DNA of 64,000 nucleotides from CAJCJE01 sp036494465 (GTDB lineage: Bacteria; Actinomycetota; Actinomycetes; Mycobacteriales; Pseudonocardiaceae), in NCBI GenBank assembly GCA_036494465.1, contig DASXOJ010000018.1, forward strand, positions 1-64,000. The letters are read 5' to 3'. Shown piece by piece: positions 52,876-61,799 of the stretch (positions are counted from its first letter, which is position 1; the number at the start of each line of letters is the position of its first letter). The translations under genes were made by a program, and so were the position numbers. The notes below the pieces were generated by a model. The model saw only the letters and a program-made list of their open reading frames with translations, was not told the DNA's origin and ran no database searches.

Positions 52876-54039
52876 ATGCGAGTCCTATTCACGACCTGGG
52901 CCTGGCCATCACACCTGTACGCGATGGTGCCGCTCGCGTGGGCCTGCCGGGCCGCCGGGCACGAAGTGCTGGTGGCGAGCCAGCCCGGCCTCGCCCCGAC
53001 CACGATGAGTACCGGCCTGCCCGGTGCCGATGTCGGCGCGAACGTCGACGCGGTGGAGATGGTGCGTGGTTACCTGCTGCCATCGGCGACCGATCAGGCC
53101 AACGGCCGCGCGCCGAGGGTCGGCAAGGGACCGCGCGCGGTGCAGATGTTCATGGCGCACGCCGAGTCCATGGTCGACGACCTGATCGAACTGACCAGGG
53201 ACTGGCATGCGGACCTCGTGGTCTACGAACCGACCGCCTGGGCCGGACCGGTCGCCGCCGCGGTCGCGGGCGTGCCCGCGGTGCGCCACCTGTACGGCAC
53301 CGACCTGATGAACCGCGCCGCCGAGGTCATCGCAGGCGCGCTGTCGCCGTTGGCCCAGCGGTACGGCGTGGACAGCGTCGACCCGCGCGGCGCGCTGACC
53401 ATCGACCCGACGCCGCCCAGCCTGCAAACCCCGAACCTGACCTACCCCAGGCTGACCATGCGCTACGTGCCGTTCAACGGCCCCGGCCAGCTGGTCCCCG
53501 AACTGCTCGGCACGCCAGCGCGGCAACGGGTCTGCGTCACCTGGGGACACACCATCGCCAAGGTCAACCCGGACCGGTTCCTGGTCGGCGACGTACTCAA
53601 CGCGATCACCGGCCTCGACATCGAGGTCGTCGCCGCGATCTCCGGCGAGCAGCGTGAACTGCTGGGCGAGCTGCCCAAGGGCGTCGTGCTGGCCGATTCG
53701 GTGCCGCTGAACCTGCTGCTGCCCGGCTGCGACCTGCTGATCGGGCACGGCGGCGCGGGCAGTGTGCTGACCGGCCTCGCGCACGGCGTGCCGCAGCTGC
53801 TCATCCCGCAGCTGCCCGATCACGCGGGTCACGCCGCGCGGGTGCTCGCCAACGGTGCGGGCGCGGTACTGACCAGGGACGAGGCCACCCCGGTCGACAT
53901 CGCGGTGGAGACCGCGCGGCTGCTCACCGCGACCGCCGAGCACGACGCGGCACGCAGGCTGTCCCAGCAGATCGCCAACCAGCCATCGCCCGCCGAGGTG
54001 GTGACCGAGCTGGAGACCCGGTTCGGCGCCGGGCACTGA
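52876..54039 (+). CDS. GT1-family glycosyltransferase
   Basis: A 387-residue GT-B-fold protein of the macrolide/anthracycline glycosyltransferase type. The N-terminus is MRVLFTTWAWPSHLYAMVPL and the nucleotide-sugar-binding half has LLPGCDLLIGHGGAGSVLTG and GVPQLLIPQLPDHAGHAARV, with the His-Gly-Gly of the donor site. It should attach a sugar to a phenol or alcohol of the polyketide. No dTDP-deoxysugar genes are nearby, so the sugar must be one made elsewhere in the genome. It has no paired auxiliary (DesVIII-like) gene here. Confidence 0.92.
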   Translation: MRVLFTTWAWPSHLYAMVPLAWACRAAGHEVLVASQPGLAPTTMSTGLPGADVGANVDAVEMVRGYLLPSATDQANGRAPRVGKGPRAVQMFMAHAESMVDDLIELTRDWHADLVVYEPTAWAGPVAAAVAGVPAVRHLYGTDLMNRAAEVIAGALSPLAQRYGVDSVDPRGALTIDPTPPSLQTPNLTYPRLTMRYVPFNGPGQLVPELLGTPARQRVCVTWGHTIAKVNPDRFLVGDVLNAITGLDIEVVAAISGEQRELLGELPKGVVLADSVPLNLLLPGCDLLIGHGGAGSVLTGLAHGVPQLLIPQLPDHAGHAARVLANGAGAVLTRDEATPVDIAVETARLLTATAEHDAARRLSQQIANQPSPAEVVTELETRFGAGH

Positions 54040-54123
54040 GCTTCGAGTTGGTCTCCACCGACACGACAGCTTTCCCGGCCAGTCTGGACGGACAGCGAAC
54101 CCGGCCGTGAAGAGAGTGTTGCG

Positions 54124-54396
54124 ATGCGAGTCAGCGCGAACCGAGAGACCTGTGTGGTGAGCAGCCTGTGCGTCTACCGCGCACCGGACGTCTTCGACCA
54201 GGACGACGAGGGCCAGGTTGTCGTCCTCGACGCCGAACCCGGGGCCGCACGCCACGACGAGGTGCGCAAGGCGGCGCGCGGCTGCCCGACCAAGTCGATC
54301 ATCGTCTACGAGGACGACGGCACGGTCGTGCGCAGCGCGTTCGACTTCGACACCGACAACGTCATCAAGACGGGCAACGCAGAGCACGCCGACTGA
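54124..54396 (+). CDS. [3Fe-4S] ferredoxin
   Basis: A 90-residue protein of the small P450-partner ferredoxin type. Cysteines are Cys10, Cys16 and Cys53 (NRETCVVSSLCVYRAPDVFD and RGCPTKSI), i.e. the C-x5-C ... C-P pattern of a [3Fe-4S] cluster, plus a 30-residue acidic tail not usual in the family. It would carry electrons to the three P450s of the cluster. No ferredoxin reductase gene lies in the window. It is separated by 84 bp from the glycosyltransferase gene and by 23 bp from the SchA/CurD gene. Confidence 0.9.
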   Translation: MRVSANRETCVVSSLCVYRAPDVFDQDDEGQVVVLDAEPGAARHDEVRKAARGCPTKSIIVYEDDGTVVRSAFDFDTDNVIKTGNAEHAD

Positions 54397-54419
54397 CCCG
54401 GCAGATCGAGAGGACCGCC

Positions 54420-54806
54420 ATGCCCTTCGCCGCCATCACCTACGACATCAAGGCCGGTTGCGAGCCGGAGATCGAGGAGATCTTCGCCAACTTCCGCCGG
54501 GTCGGCTCGGGCGCAGTGCCCAGCCGCGACCGGGCGGCGGATCCCAGCCGCATCATCACCACCGCGCTGTTCATCCGCGACGACACCATGGTGCGCTTCA
54601 TCGAGTACGAAGGCGACCTGGAGACGGTGGCCTGGCACATGGCCAACCAGCCGGGCGTGATGGAGGTGGAGCGCAAGCTCAAGCCGTACCTGAGCAAGCC
54701 GAGGCACACCGACACGCCGGAAGGGTTCGTGCGCACCTTCACCGGCAGCCTGCTGCGCTGCATCTCCGCGCTGAGCACCAGGAACGCGGCGCCGGTGGCG
54801 AGCTGA
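54420..54806 (+). CDS. SchA/CurD-type cyclase, copy 2
   Basis: A 128-residue protein beginning MPFAAITYDIKAGCEPEIEE, the SchA/CurD-like opening seen also in copy 1 (15590-15970). TTALFIRDDTMVRFIEYEGD and LLRCISALSTR are the other shared blocks. It differs from copy 1 by an insertion after the first helix (GSGAVPSRDRAADPSR). It ends a plus-strand string with the glycosyltransferase and ferredoxin genes. It probably assists in closing a different ring from copy 1, or forms a hetero-oligomer with it; both are inferences. Confidence 0.9.
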   Translation: MPFAAITYDIKAGCEPEIEEIFANFRRVGSGAVPSRDRAADPSRIITTALFIRDDTMVRFIEYEGDLETVAWHMANQPGVMEVERKLKPYLSKPRHTDTPEGFVRTFTGSLLRCISALSTRNAAPVAS

Positions 54807-54832
54807 CCCCTCGCTCGCCACGGTCTGCCCAG

Positions 54833-54865
54833 GGCCGGTCAACGGTTTCCGTTGACCGGCCTTTT
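54833..54865 (+). terminator. Rho-independent terminator after cyclase copy 2
   Basis: GGCCGGTCAACGG (54833-54845) pairs with CCGTTGACCGGCC (54849-54861) around a TTT loop and is followed by TTTT. It ends the glycosyltransferase-ferredoxin-cyclase transcript. Confidence 0.93.
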
Positions 54866-54897
54866 CATGCGCCGAAAACCGTTGCCAGGGCAGCGAA

Positions 54898-54937
54898 AAG
54901 CCGGTCGGTCCACTGTCTCCAGTGGACCGACCGGCTT
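54898..54937. terminator. 18-bp hairpin at the end of O-methyltransferase copy 2
   Basis: AAGCCGGTCGGTCCACTG (54898-54915) pairs perfectly with CAGTGGACCGACCGGCTT (54920-54937), loop TCTC. It lies 12 bp past the stop of the minus-strand O-methyltransferase, back to back with the terminator at 54833. Confidence 0.93.
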
Positions 54938-54949
54938 GCGCTGTCCCAC

Positions 54950-55963
54950 TCAGGCGGGCTTGTGGCAGAACACCACGGTGTCGTACTCGCCGAGCGGCTT
55001 GGCGGTGATGTCCGGGCAGCCCGCGGCGCGCGCGTGCTCGGTCACCTCGGTGACGCTGTACTCCGAGCCGCCATCGGTGACCAGCAGCATGTCCAGGCTG
55101 ATCACCAGGTTCTCCACATGGGCAGGCTCGTCGTCGAGCATCCGGTCGTAGATGATCAGCGTGCCGCCGGGGTTGACCGACCGGTACGCCTTGGCCACCA
55201 GGGCGCGGCGCTGATCGGCGTCCCAGTCGTGCAGCACGTGGCCGATCACCACGATGTCCGCGGTGGGCAGCTCGTCGGTGAAGAAGCTGCCACCGTGGAA
55301 GCTGATCCGACTGGCCAGCCCGTAGGAGGCCACCTTCTCGTCGAACAGCGGCTCGATCTGGGGCAGGTCGAAGACGTGCCCTTCAAGGTGCGGGTGCGCC
55401 TTGACGATCTGCGAGGTGATGTTGCCCCGGCAGCCACCGACGTCCAGCAGGCTGCGTGCCTGGTCCCAGCCGTCGTAACACTCGATCAGCTGCGGGCCGA
55501 GCACCTGGGTCAGACCGTCCATCATGCCCACGAACTGCCGCAGCAGCGCGGGGTTGTCGACGACCTTGCCGAAGTCGCTGCCGGACTGCTGCTGTCCGGT
55601 CCGCAGCGCTTCGCCGAGCCGGCCCCAGGCCGGGTAGAGGTTGCGGTTGGAACGCTCGAGGAATCCCCCGATGTACGTGCCGTGGCCCTGGACCAGGTAG
55701 CGGTCCGCACCGCTTGCGTTGCGGTACTTGCCGTCCTCCCGCTCCAGCAGCCCGAGGGCCACCAGGAGATTCAGGAAGTCGGACAGGCCGCGCTGGTGCA
55801 GGTCCAGCTTGGTGCGGATCTCCTCGGCCGACGCGGCACCGTCGTGCAGCGCGGTGAACAGACCCAGTTCCACCGCGGTCAGCAACGCCTTGGCGTCACA
55901 GAACGCGTTTCCCAACCGCAGGATGCCTGCCGGCGTACTGGTATCCGCTGCGGTAGTCGTCAT
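54950..55963 (-). CDS. SAM-dependent O-methyltransferase, copy 2
   Basis: A 337-residue protein starting at the ATG at 55963 (GGAAGGAG six bases upstream). RLGNAFCDAKALLTAVELGL and LLDVGGCRGNITSQIVKAHP match the O-methyltransferase at 20571-21590 block by block, with the same length and the same VIGHVLHDWDADQRRALV catalytic-His region. Both are of the TcmN-C/DmpM type, methylating phenolic hydroxyls. The duplication suggests two differently placed methoxy groups. It is alone on its strand between a hairpin and the medium-chain reductase gene. Confidence 0.92.
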   Translation of the reverse strand: MTTTAADTSTPAGILRLGNAFCDAKALLTAVELGLFTALHDGAASAEEIRTKLDLHQRGLSDFLNLLVALGLLEREDGKYRNASGADRYLVQGHGTYIGGFLERSNRNLYPAWGRLGEALRTGQQQSGSDFGKVVDNPALLRQFVGMMDGLTQVLGPQLIECYDGWDQARSLLDVGGCRGNITSQIVKAHPHLEGHVFDLPQIEPLFDEKVASYGLASRISFHGGSFFTDELPTADIVVIGHVLHDWDADQRRALVAKAYRSVNPGGTLIIYDRMLDDEPAHVENLVISLDMLLVTDGGSEYSVTEVTEHARAAGCPDITAKPLGEYDTVVFCHKPA

Positions 55964-56042
55964 TACGGCTCCTTCCTCGACGGCGGATGCGAGCCGCCGT
56001 AGCAGTCGCGGATGACGCTCGCAGCCGGTGATGGAGGAGAAC

Positions 56043-56960
56043 TCAAGCTGCGGTGGAATACCCGCCGATGTCCAGCACGGCCTTGCCGGGGATCCGCCGG
56101 TCCAGCAGCGCGTCGGCGGCTTCGGCGAACCGCCCCCACGAACCGCGCCAGCCCACCTGGACCGACAACCGGTTCGACGCCAGCAGCCCCAGCAGGAAGG
56201 CGAGGTCCGGGCCGAAGTCGCGGCCGGGTTTGAACGAGTGCACGGAGCGCGGCTCGCCGTCGGCGATGAAGTGCGGGAACACGGCTGGCTCGTACCGCGT
56301 CCAGCCGATGCTCTGGATGATGCCGCCGGGCGCCAGCGCCTGCCACGCCGCGACCAGCAGTTGGCTGCCGACGTTCTCCAGCACCACGTCCACCGGCTCG
56401 ATGCCGTCGAGATCGGTGACGATCTCGTGCGCGCCCAGCACATCCAGCCCCTCGGGCCGTGTCGAGGAGGCGATCACGACGGCGCCGGACAGCACAGCCA
56501 GCCGCACCGCCAACCGGCCGACGCCACCGGCCGCACCGGTCACCAGCACCCGCCTGCCCAGAACCGAACCGCACCGGCGCAGTGCGCGTAGCGCGGTGAT
56601 GCCGCTGACCGGCAGTGCCGCCGCGGTGGCCAGGTCCACCTCGTCCGGCACCACCGCCAACTCGCTGACCGACACGGCGCGTCGCCGTCCCCAGCCACCG
56701 GAGAGCCCGAAGCCGGTCACCCGGGTACCGACCGGCGGCCCGGAACCGTCCGCGGCTTCGGTGATCACGGTTCCGGCCGAGTCCCACCCCGGCACCGAAT
56801 CCACCGCCGCCGCGTCCGAACGCGCGAAGTGCACCTCACCGGAGTTCAACGACGAGTGCGCCACCTCGATCACGACCTGATCGGGCGCGGGAACCGGCTC
56901 GGGCACCTCACGGAGGGCAACGCCACCGGGCGCGCCCCTGGTCACCGCCAATGCCAGCAT
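56043..56960 (-). CDS. Zinc-free medium-chain dehydrogenase/reductase (quinone-oxidoreductase-like)
   Basis: A 305-residue MDR protein starting at the ATG at 56960 (GGGAGG upstream). The GroES-like N-terminal domain has PVPAPDQVVIEVAHSSLNSG and VPGWDSAGTVI; no zinc-ligand cysteines are seen. The Rossmann motif is RVLVTGAAGGVGRLAVRLAV (about 140-159). Such enzymes reduce quinones or enones with NADPH. It is 79 bp upstream of the O-methyltransferase gene on the same strand and divergent from monooxygenase F. Reduction of a polyketide quinone or enone is plausible. Confidence 0.88.
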   Translation of the reverse strand: MLALAVTRGAPGGVALREVPEPVPAPDQVVIEVAHSSLNSGEVHFARSDAAAVDSVPGWDSAGTVITEAADGSGPPVGTRVTGFGLSGGWGRRRAVSVSELAVVPDEVDLATAAALPVSGITALRALRRCGSVLGRRVLVTGAAGGVGRLAVRLAVLSGAVVIASSTRPEGLDVLGAHEIVTDLDGIEPVDVVLENVGSQLLVAAWQALAPGGIIQSIGWTRYEPAVFPHFIADGEPRSVHSFKPGRDFGPDLAFLLGLLASNRLSVQVGWRGSWGRFAEAADALLDRRIPGKAVLDIGGYSTAA

Positions 56961-57103
56961 CGCAGCCTCCCACAGACGAGAAACCGAAGCTAGCAAAGGT
57001 GATGGCGCGCCGAGAATGCCGAGATTCCGAACGCGAGCGGTCCACCGCCAGACTACGAGCGAGCTACGACCCGGCCGTTACACGCCGGTGGAAGCATCTT
57101 GTC

Positions 57104-58696
57104 ATGCCGAATGAGAGAACGCAGGTATTCGTCGCAGGCGGCGGAATGACCGGGCTGTCCGCGGCGATGTTCCTGGCGCAGCGCGGAGTGGAAGTCCTTG
57201 TGGTGGAACGTCATCCGGGCACGTCGATCCATCCGCGCGCGATCGGCCAGCACCCGCGCACGATGGAACTGTTCCGGGTGGCCGGAATCACCGGCGAGGT
57301 CCGGGCCGCGAGCCGCGGCGGCGGTGGACTGGAAGTGCGGATGGGCACCACAGTGCGCGCGGTGACCGAGACCATCAACTCGGGCAACTACGCCGGACCC
57401 GACCTCGCCCTGGCCTCGCCGCAGCCGCTGGCCACCGCCGCCCAGGACTACCTGGAGCCGATCATTCTGGACCGGGCCAGGCAACTCGGCGCGGACATCC
57501 GCTTCACCACCGAATTCCTGGACTTCAAGCAGGATGCCAACGGCGTGACCGCGCGCATCCGCGACCGGTACGACCACGACAAGACCAGCACGGTGCACGC
57601 GGACTACCTGATCGCCGCGGACGGCTACCGCAGCCCGGTCCGCACCGAACTGGGCATCGAGATGCACGGGCCCGGCACCCTCACCACGTCCATCGCCGTG
57701 GTGTTCGAGGCCGACCTGTCCGGCATTCCCGAACTCGCCGACGGCCGCTCCGTCATCTACTACCTGCAGGGCGGTCCGCTGACCGGTACGTTCGGCACGG
57801 CGACCGGTGCCAACCGCTACCTGTGGGGTTTCGAGTACGACCCGGCGGCCGGCGAGTCCGCACAGGACTACACGCCGGAGCGGGTCACCGAGATGATCAG
57901 GACGGTGCTGGAGGATCCCGGCGTCAACCCCAAGATCCTGGACATCCTGCCCTGGGCGGCCCGCGCCGAACTCGCCGACGGCTACCGGTCCGACCGGATC
58001 CTGCTGGCCGGTGACGCGGTCAAGGTCAACCCGCCCACCGGCGGCCTCGGCGGCTACACCGCGATCGGCGACGCCTACGACCTCGCCTGGAAACTCGCCG
58101 CGGTGCTGAACAGAAAGGCCGGTCCTGGTCTGCTCGACACCTATGAGGCCGAACGCAGGCCACTGGCGGAACTGGCCATCAGCACCTCGCTGCACCACGC
58201 CAAGCAGCGCTGGCTGCCGGACCTGGACGTGGCCGGGCTGCCCGAACCGGTCAGCCTGATCGACCTCACCCTCGGCTTCCGCTGCCGGTCCAGCGCGGTG
58301 CTCGCCACCGACGACGATCCGAGCCTGGTGGAGAATCCGTTCGAGCCGACCGGACGCCCCGGTTTCCGCGCCCCGCACGTGGTGCTGACCGGCGACGGCA
58401 CCGAACTGTCCACAGTAGACCTTTTCGGTTCTGGTTGGGTGCTGCTCAGCGTCGACCTTACTGGCGTCTGGATGTCGGCTGTCAAACAGGTCGCGACCGA
58501 ACTCGGCATCGACCTCACGCTCACCGGCGCCGAGTTCACCGACCCGAACGGTGATCTGGTTGCCAAGTACGGCATCGGCACCACCGGCGCGAGCCTGGTG
58601 CGTCCGGACGGTGTCGTCGCCTGGCGGGTCGAGACGGCGCCTGCGGAACCAGCCAACGGGCTGCGCGCCGCGCTGACCACTGTGCTGCATCGATAG
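57104..58696 (+). CDS. Class A FAD-dependent aromatic monooxygenase F (DnrF-like)
   Basis: A 530-residue flavoprotein starting at the ATG at 57104; a frame from 56951 overlaps the divergent gene. FAD motifs are VFVAGGGMTGLSAAMFLAQR and YLIAADGYRSPVRTELG. The second dinucleotide block reads LLAGDAVKVNPPTGGLGGYT: the common His of GDAxH is replaced by Lys, as in aklavinone 11-hydroxylase (DnrF) type enzymes. The thioredoxin-like tail ends ASLVRPDGVVAWRVE. Oxidative ring opening or hydroxylation is likely. It is the sister of monooxygenase G and both flank an LLM gene. Confidence 0.92.
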   Translation: MPNERTQVFVAGGGMTGLSAAMFLAQRGVEVLVVERHPGTSIHPRAIGQHPRTMELFRVAGITGEVRAASRGGGGLEVRMGTTVRAVTETINSGNYAGPDLALASPQPLATAAQDYLEPIILDRARQLGADIRFTTEFLDFKQDANGVTARIRDRYDHDKTSTVHADYLIAADGYRSPVRTELGIEMHGPGTLTTSIAVVFEADLSGIPELADGRSVIYYLQGGPLTGTFGTATGANRYLWGFEYDPAAGESAQDYTPERVTEMIRTVLEDPGVNPKILDILPWAARAELADGYRSDRILLAGDAVKVNPPTGGLGGYTAIGDAYDLAWKLAAVLNRKAGPGLLDTYEAERRPLAELAISTSLHHAKQRWLPDLDVAGLPEPVSLIDLTLGFRCRSSAVLATDDDPSLVENPFEPTGRPGFRAPHVVLTGDGTELSTVDLFGSGWVLLSVDLTGVWMSAVKQVATELGIDLTLTGAEFTDPNGDLVAKYGIGTTGASLVRPDGVVAWRVETAPAEPANGLRAALTTVLHR

Positions 58697-58861
58697 CAGG
58701 CCAAGGGGGGTACGAAAACGGCCTGAAGAGGACGTTCAGTATGTCTGGATTGTCCATCGAGTCGAACCGGGCACACTCAGCGGATGCGCGGTGCGCCCTC
58801 GCGTCGACGGGGCGCCGCCACGGCTCGCAGGACTGCTCTTGTGGAGGGAAGGGGCAATGAG

Positions 58862-59869
58862 ATGAACCTGGGGACCATTCTGGTTTGGTCCAATGATACC
58901 AAGGAGTTCCGCCGAACCGTACGCCTCGCCGACAACCTTGGCTACTCGGTGATCGGCGTCTCCGATTCTCCCGCGCACGCGCAGGACATGTGCGTCGCAC
59001 TGACCGTCGCCGCGATGGAGACCGACCACGCCACGCTCGCACCGATGGTCACCTGCCCGGTCCTGCGCCATCCGATGGTCACCGCGAGCGCGCTGTCCGG
59101 GATCCATGAACTGTCCGGCGGCCGGGTCGTCGCGGCGATCGGCACCGGCGGCAGCGCGATGGCCGCGATCGGCAGGGAGCCGGTCTCCATGGACATCCTG
59201 CGCACCTTCACCTCGGACCTGCGCAACGTGCTCACCGGCGAGAAGGTTCAGGTGGAGGGGCGGACCACCTACGCGCTGATGACCGCCCGGCCGATGCCGA
59301 TCTACCTGGCCGCGGAAGGTCCCCGTTCACTGCGGATGGCGGGCGAACTCGCCGACGGCGTGATCACCAGCGTCGGCATGTCCGTCGACCGGGTCGCGGA
59401 CAAGATCGCGATCGTGCGCGAGTCGGCCGAGCGAGCCGGGCGCGATCCCGCCGCGATCGACTTCTGGGGTATGGGTTTCGTGTCCATCCGCGACGACAAG
59501 GCGCAAGCAAACGCCGACGTCTCCCCGTTCCTGACCACCATCACCGGCATGGGACTCTCCGGCACCTACCTGAGCGCGCACGTGCCGGACGAGTACCGCT
59601 CGGGCATCGCCGAACTGGCGCGCAGGCACAATCCGCACCGCTTCTACTCGCCCGGCACCAAACGTGGTGGTGTGGCGGAAGAACTGGGTCTGCTGGACTA
59701 TCTGGTCAGCCTCAACGGCGTGACCGGCGACGAGCGTGAGGTGCACGACTACCTCGAAGCGCTCGAAGAATGCGGGGTGTCCTGCCTGCTCGCGGCCATG
59801 CTGCCGGGCAGCGTCGACCCGGAGGGCACCCTCGTCCGGTTGGCCCAAGCCAACGGCCAGCAGGCTTGA
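58862..59869 (+). CDS. LLM-class F420-dependent oxidoreductase, copy 3
   Basis: A 335-residue protein starting at the ATG at 58862, with GGAGGGAAGGGG upstream. It is longer than and only distantly related to copies 1 and 2. The barrel begins MNLGTILVWSNDTKEFRRTV; the family blocks GGRVVAAIGTGGSAMAAIGR and IYLAAEGPRSLRMAGELADG are present, and the enzyme resembles F420-dependent methylene-H4MPT-reductase-like dehydrogenases. It lies between the two DnrF-like monooxygenases, 26 bp before the second, so the three probably act in sequence, with this enzyme giving or taking a hydride. Confidence 0.88.
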   Translation: MNLGTILVWSNDTKEFRRTVRLADNLGYSVIGVSDSPAHAQDMCVALTVAAMETDHATLAPMVTCPVLRHPMVTASALSGIHELSGGRVVAAIGTGGSAMAAIGREPVSMDILRTFTSDLRNVLTGEKVQVEGRTTYALMTARPMPIYLAAEGPRSLRMAGELADGVITSVGMSVDRVADKIAIVRESAERAGRDPAAIDFWGMGFVSIRDDKAQANADVSPFLTTITGMGLSGTYLSAHVPDEYRSGIAELARRHNPHRFYSPGTKRGGVAEELGLLDYLVSLNGVTGDEREVHDYLEALEECGVSCLLAAMLPGSVDPEGTLVRLAQANGQQA

Positions 59870-59895
59870 CCGCCGAGAAAACGGGAGAAAATCAG

Positions 59896-61485
59896 GTGAA
59901 GCAGAGAATTCAGGACGAGTCCCGGGTCGGTGTTCTGGTGGTCGGCGCGGGCCTCGCCGGCCTGTCGACCGCGATGTTCCTCGCGCAGCGGGGCGTGGAC
60001 GTGCTCATCGTCGAGAAGCACACGACGACCTCGGTGCATCCCAGGGCAGCGGGTCAGAACCCGCGCACCATGGAGTTGTTGCGCAGCGCCGGAATCGCCG
60101 ACGAGGTCGTCGGGGAAAGCCACGACATCTCCGGCGGCATGATCATCAAGGTCGCGGCCAGCGTGCGCGGCGAGGTGTTCCAGTCCATCTCCGCGGGCAG
60201 CGAGGACGTGGACACGTCCGCGATCTCCGAAGAAGGCTGGGGCATGGCCACCCAGGACCGGGTCGAGCCGATCATGCTGGCCAGGGCACGCGAACTCGGC
60301 GCGACCGCGCGCTTCGGCGTCGAGGTCGACTCGATCGAGCAGGACGCCGACGGCGTGACCGTGCACCTGCACGACCGGGCGAGCGGTCAGCGCGACGTCG
60401 TGCGCGCGGACTACGTCATCGCCGCGGACGGGCACCGCAGCGCCATCCGCGAAGCGCTGGGCATCGGACGGCACGGCAAGGACACGCTGAGCAACTCCAT
60501 CGGCGTCGTGTTCGAGGCCGACCTGTCCGACGTCGTCGACCAGAGCGCGGCGGTCGTCTACTACCTGCGCAATCCCGCGTTCGCGGGTGCGTTCGGCTCG
60601 GTGTCCGGCCGCGACCGCTACGTGTTCAACCTCGACTACGACCCGAGCCGCAACGACGCGGCCGAGTACACCGAGGACAAGATCCGCGAGCTGCTGCGGA
60701 TCGCCGTCGACGAACCCGAGCTGGAGCCGAAGATTCTCGGCATCTCGGCGTGGGAGATCGGCGCACAGGTCGCCGACCGCTTCCGGGACCGCCGGATCTT
60801 CCTGGTCGGTGATTCGGCCAAGGTCAACCCGCCGACCGGCGGCATGGGCGGCAACACCGCGATCGGTGACGCGTTCGACCTGGCCTGGAAACTGGCCGCG
60901 GTGCTCGCCGGTCAGGCCGGACCCGCACTGCTGGACACCTACGAAGCCGAGCGGCAGCCGGTCGCGGAACTCGTGGTCACCCGCACCCTGCACAACGCCA
61001 GGGAGCGGATGGGCCCCGAGGAGCAGCTGGATCTCAGCGACCGGCCCGAACCATTGGAGCCGAACACCATCGTCTTCGGCGTCCGCTACCGGTCGGCCGC
61101 AATCGTTTCCGACTCCAGTGACGACGATGCCGAAGACCCGCTGTACCCCAGTGGCCGCCCCGGTTTCCGCGCTCCATACGTGGCGGTGACCGGCGTCGTC
61201 ACCAGCACCACCCGGCTATTCGGCCTGGACTGGGTGCTGATCGCCGGACCAGACGGCGCCGCCTGGCTCGACGCCGCCGACCAGGTCGAGGTGCGCGGTG
61301 TCCAGGTCGGTGTGCAGATCATCGACGAGAACGGCGCGGTGACCGCGAAGTACGGCATCGGCACGGCAGGCGCCAGCCTGATCCGGCCCGACGGTGTGGT
61401 CGCCTGGCGCACCGACGCGGCATCGCCCGACCCGGCAGGCACGCTGAACGAGGTGCTGACCCAGCTCCTGGCTAGGCGGACCTAA
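59896..61485 (+). CDS. Class A FAD-dependent aromatic monooxygenase G (DnrF-like)
   Basis: A 529-residue flavoprotein starting at the GTG at 59896 (GGGAG upstream). FAD motifs are VLVVGAGLAGLSTAMFLAQR and VIAADGHRSAIREALG; the second block is FLVGDSAKVNPPTGGMGGNT, again with Lys where most family members have His. The thioredoxin-like tail ends ASLIRPDGVVAWRTDA. Blocks shared with monooxygenase F (LDTYEAER, YGIGT, PSGRPGFRAP-like) show they are duplicates. Members of this class catalyse hydroxylation or Baeyer-Villiger ring cleavage, including xanthone formation. Its stop overlaps the convergent small gene by four bases. Confidence 0.92.
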   Translation: MKQRIQDESRVGVLVVGAGLAGLSTAMFLAQRGVDVLIVEKHTTTSVHPRAAGQNPRTMELLRSAGIADEVVGESHDISGGMIIKVAASVRGEVFQSISAGSEDVDTSAISEEGWGMATQDRVEPIMLARARELGATARFGVEVDSIEQDADGVTVHLHDRASGQRDVVRADYVIAADGHRSAIREALGIGRHGKDTLSNSIGVVFEADLSDVVDQSAAVVYYLRNPAFAGAFGSVSGRDRYVFNLDYDPSRNDAAEYTEDKIRELLRIAVDEPELEPKILGISAWEIGAQVADRFRDRRIFLVGDSAKVNPPTGGMGGNTAIGDAFDLAWKLAAVLAGQAGPALLDTYEAERQPVAELVVTRTLHNARERMGPEEQLDLSDRPEPLEPNTIVFGVRYRSAAIVSDSSDDDAEDPLYPSGRPGFRAPYVAVTGVVTSTTRLFGLDWVLIAGPDGAAWLDAADQVEVRGVQVGVQIIDENGAVTAKYGIGTAGASLIRPDGVVAWRTDAASPDPAGTLNEVLTQLLARRT

Positions 61486-61799
61486 TCGGTCATGCTGCGG
61501 ATGTGCCTGGCCAGCTCCGCGTGCAACGAGTCCGGATCCCGCAGTGCACGACGCGGGATCCGGATTCGCTTTCCGGTGCCGACTTCCAGCACGGCATCGC
61601 CATGCCAGCACCGCACGAGGCGCGCATCCCGAGGGTGACCAGGTGCCACTTTCCTGATCCTGCGCGGTTTCCCGGTCACCGGCGTGTACTCGGCGAGCTG
61701 CCTCGGGAGGTCCCGGCGACCTGGTCGCGGACGGCCGTCGCGCAGATACCGGCCCGCCGGGTCGATGATGTCGACCACGAAGTCCGGCAACCTGATCAT
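61482..61799 (-). CDS. Small protein of unknown function
   Basis: A 105-residue frame starting at the ATG at 61799, overlapping the TetR stop by four bases (ATGA), and ending at TAG inside the last codons of monooxygenase G on the other strand. It opens MIRLPDFVVDIIDPAGRYLR; the middle is basic (KPRRIRKVAPGHPRDARLV) and ends LHAELARHIRSMTD. I do not recognise a family. Coupling to the TetR gene supports coding and suggests a regulatory or accessory role. Confidence is in the gene, not a function. Confidence 0.6.
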   Translation of the reverse strand: MIRLPDFVVDIIDPAGRYLRDGRPRPGRRDLPRQLAEYTPVTGKPRRIRKVAPGHPRDARLVRCWHGDAVLEVGTGKRIRIPRRALRDPDSLHAELARHIRSMTD

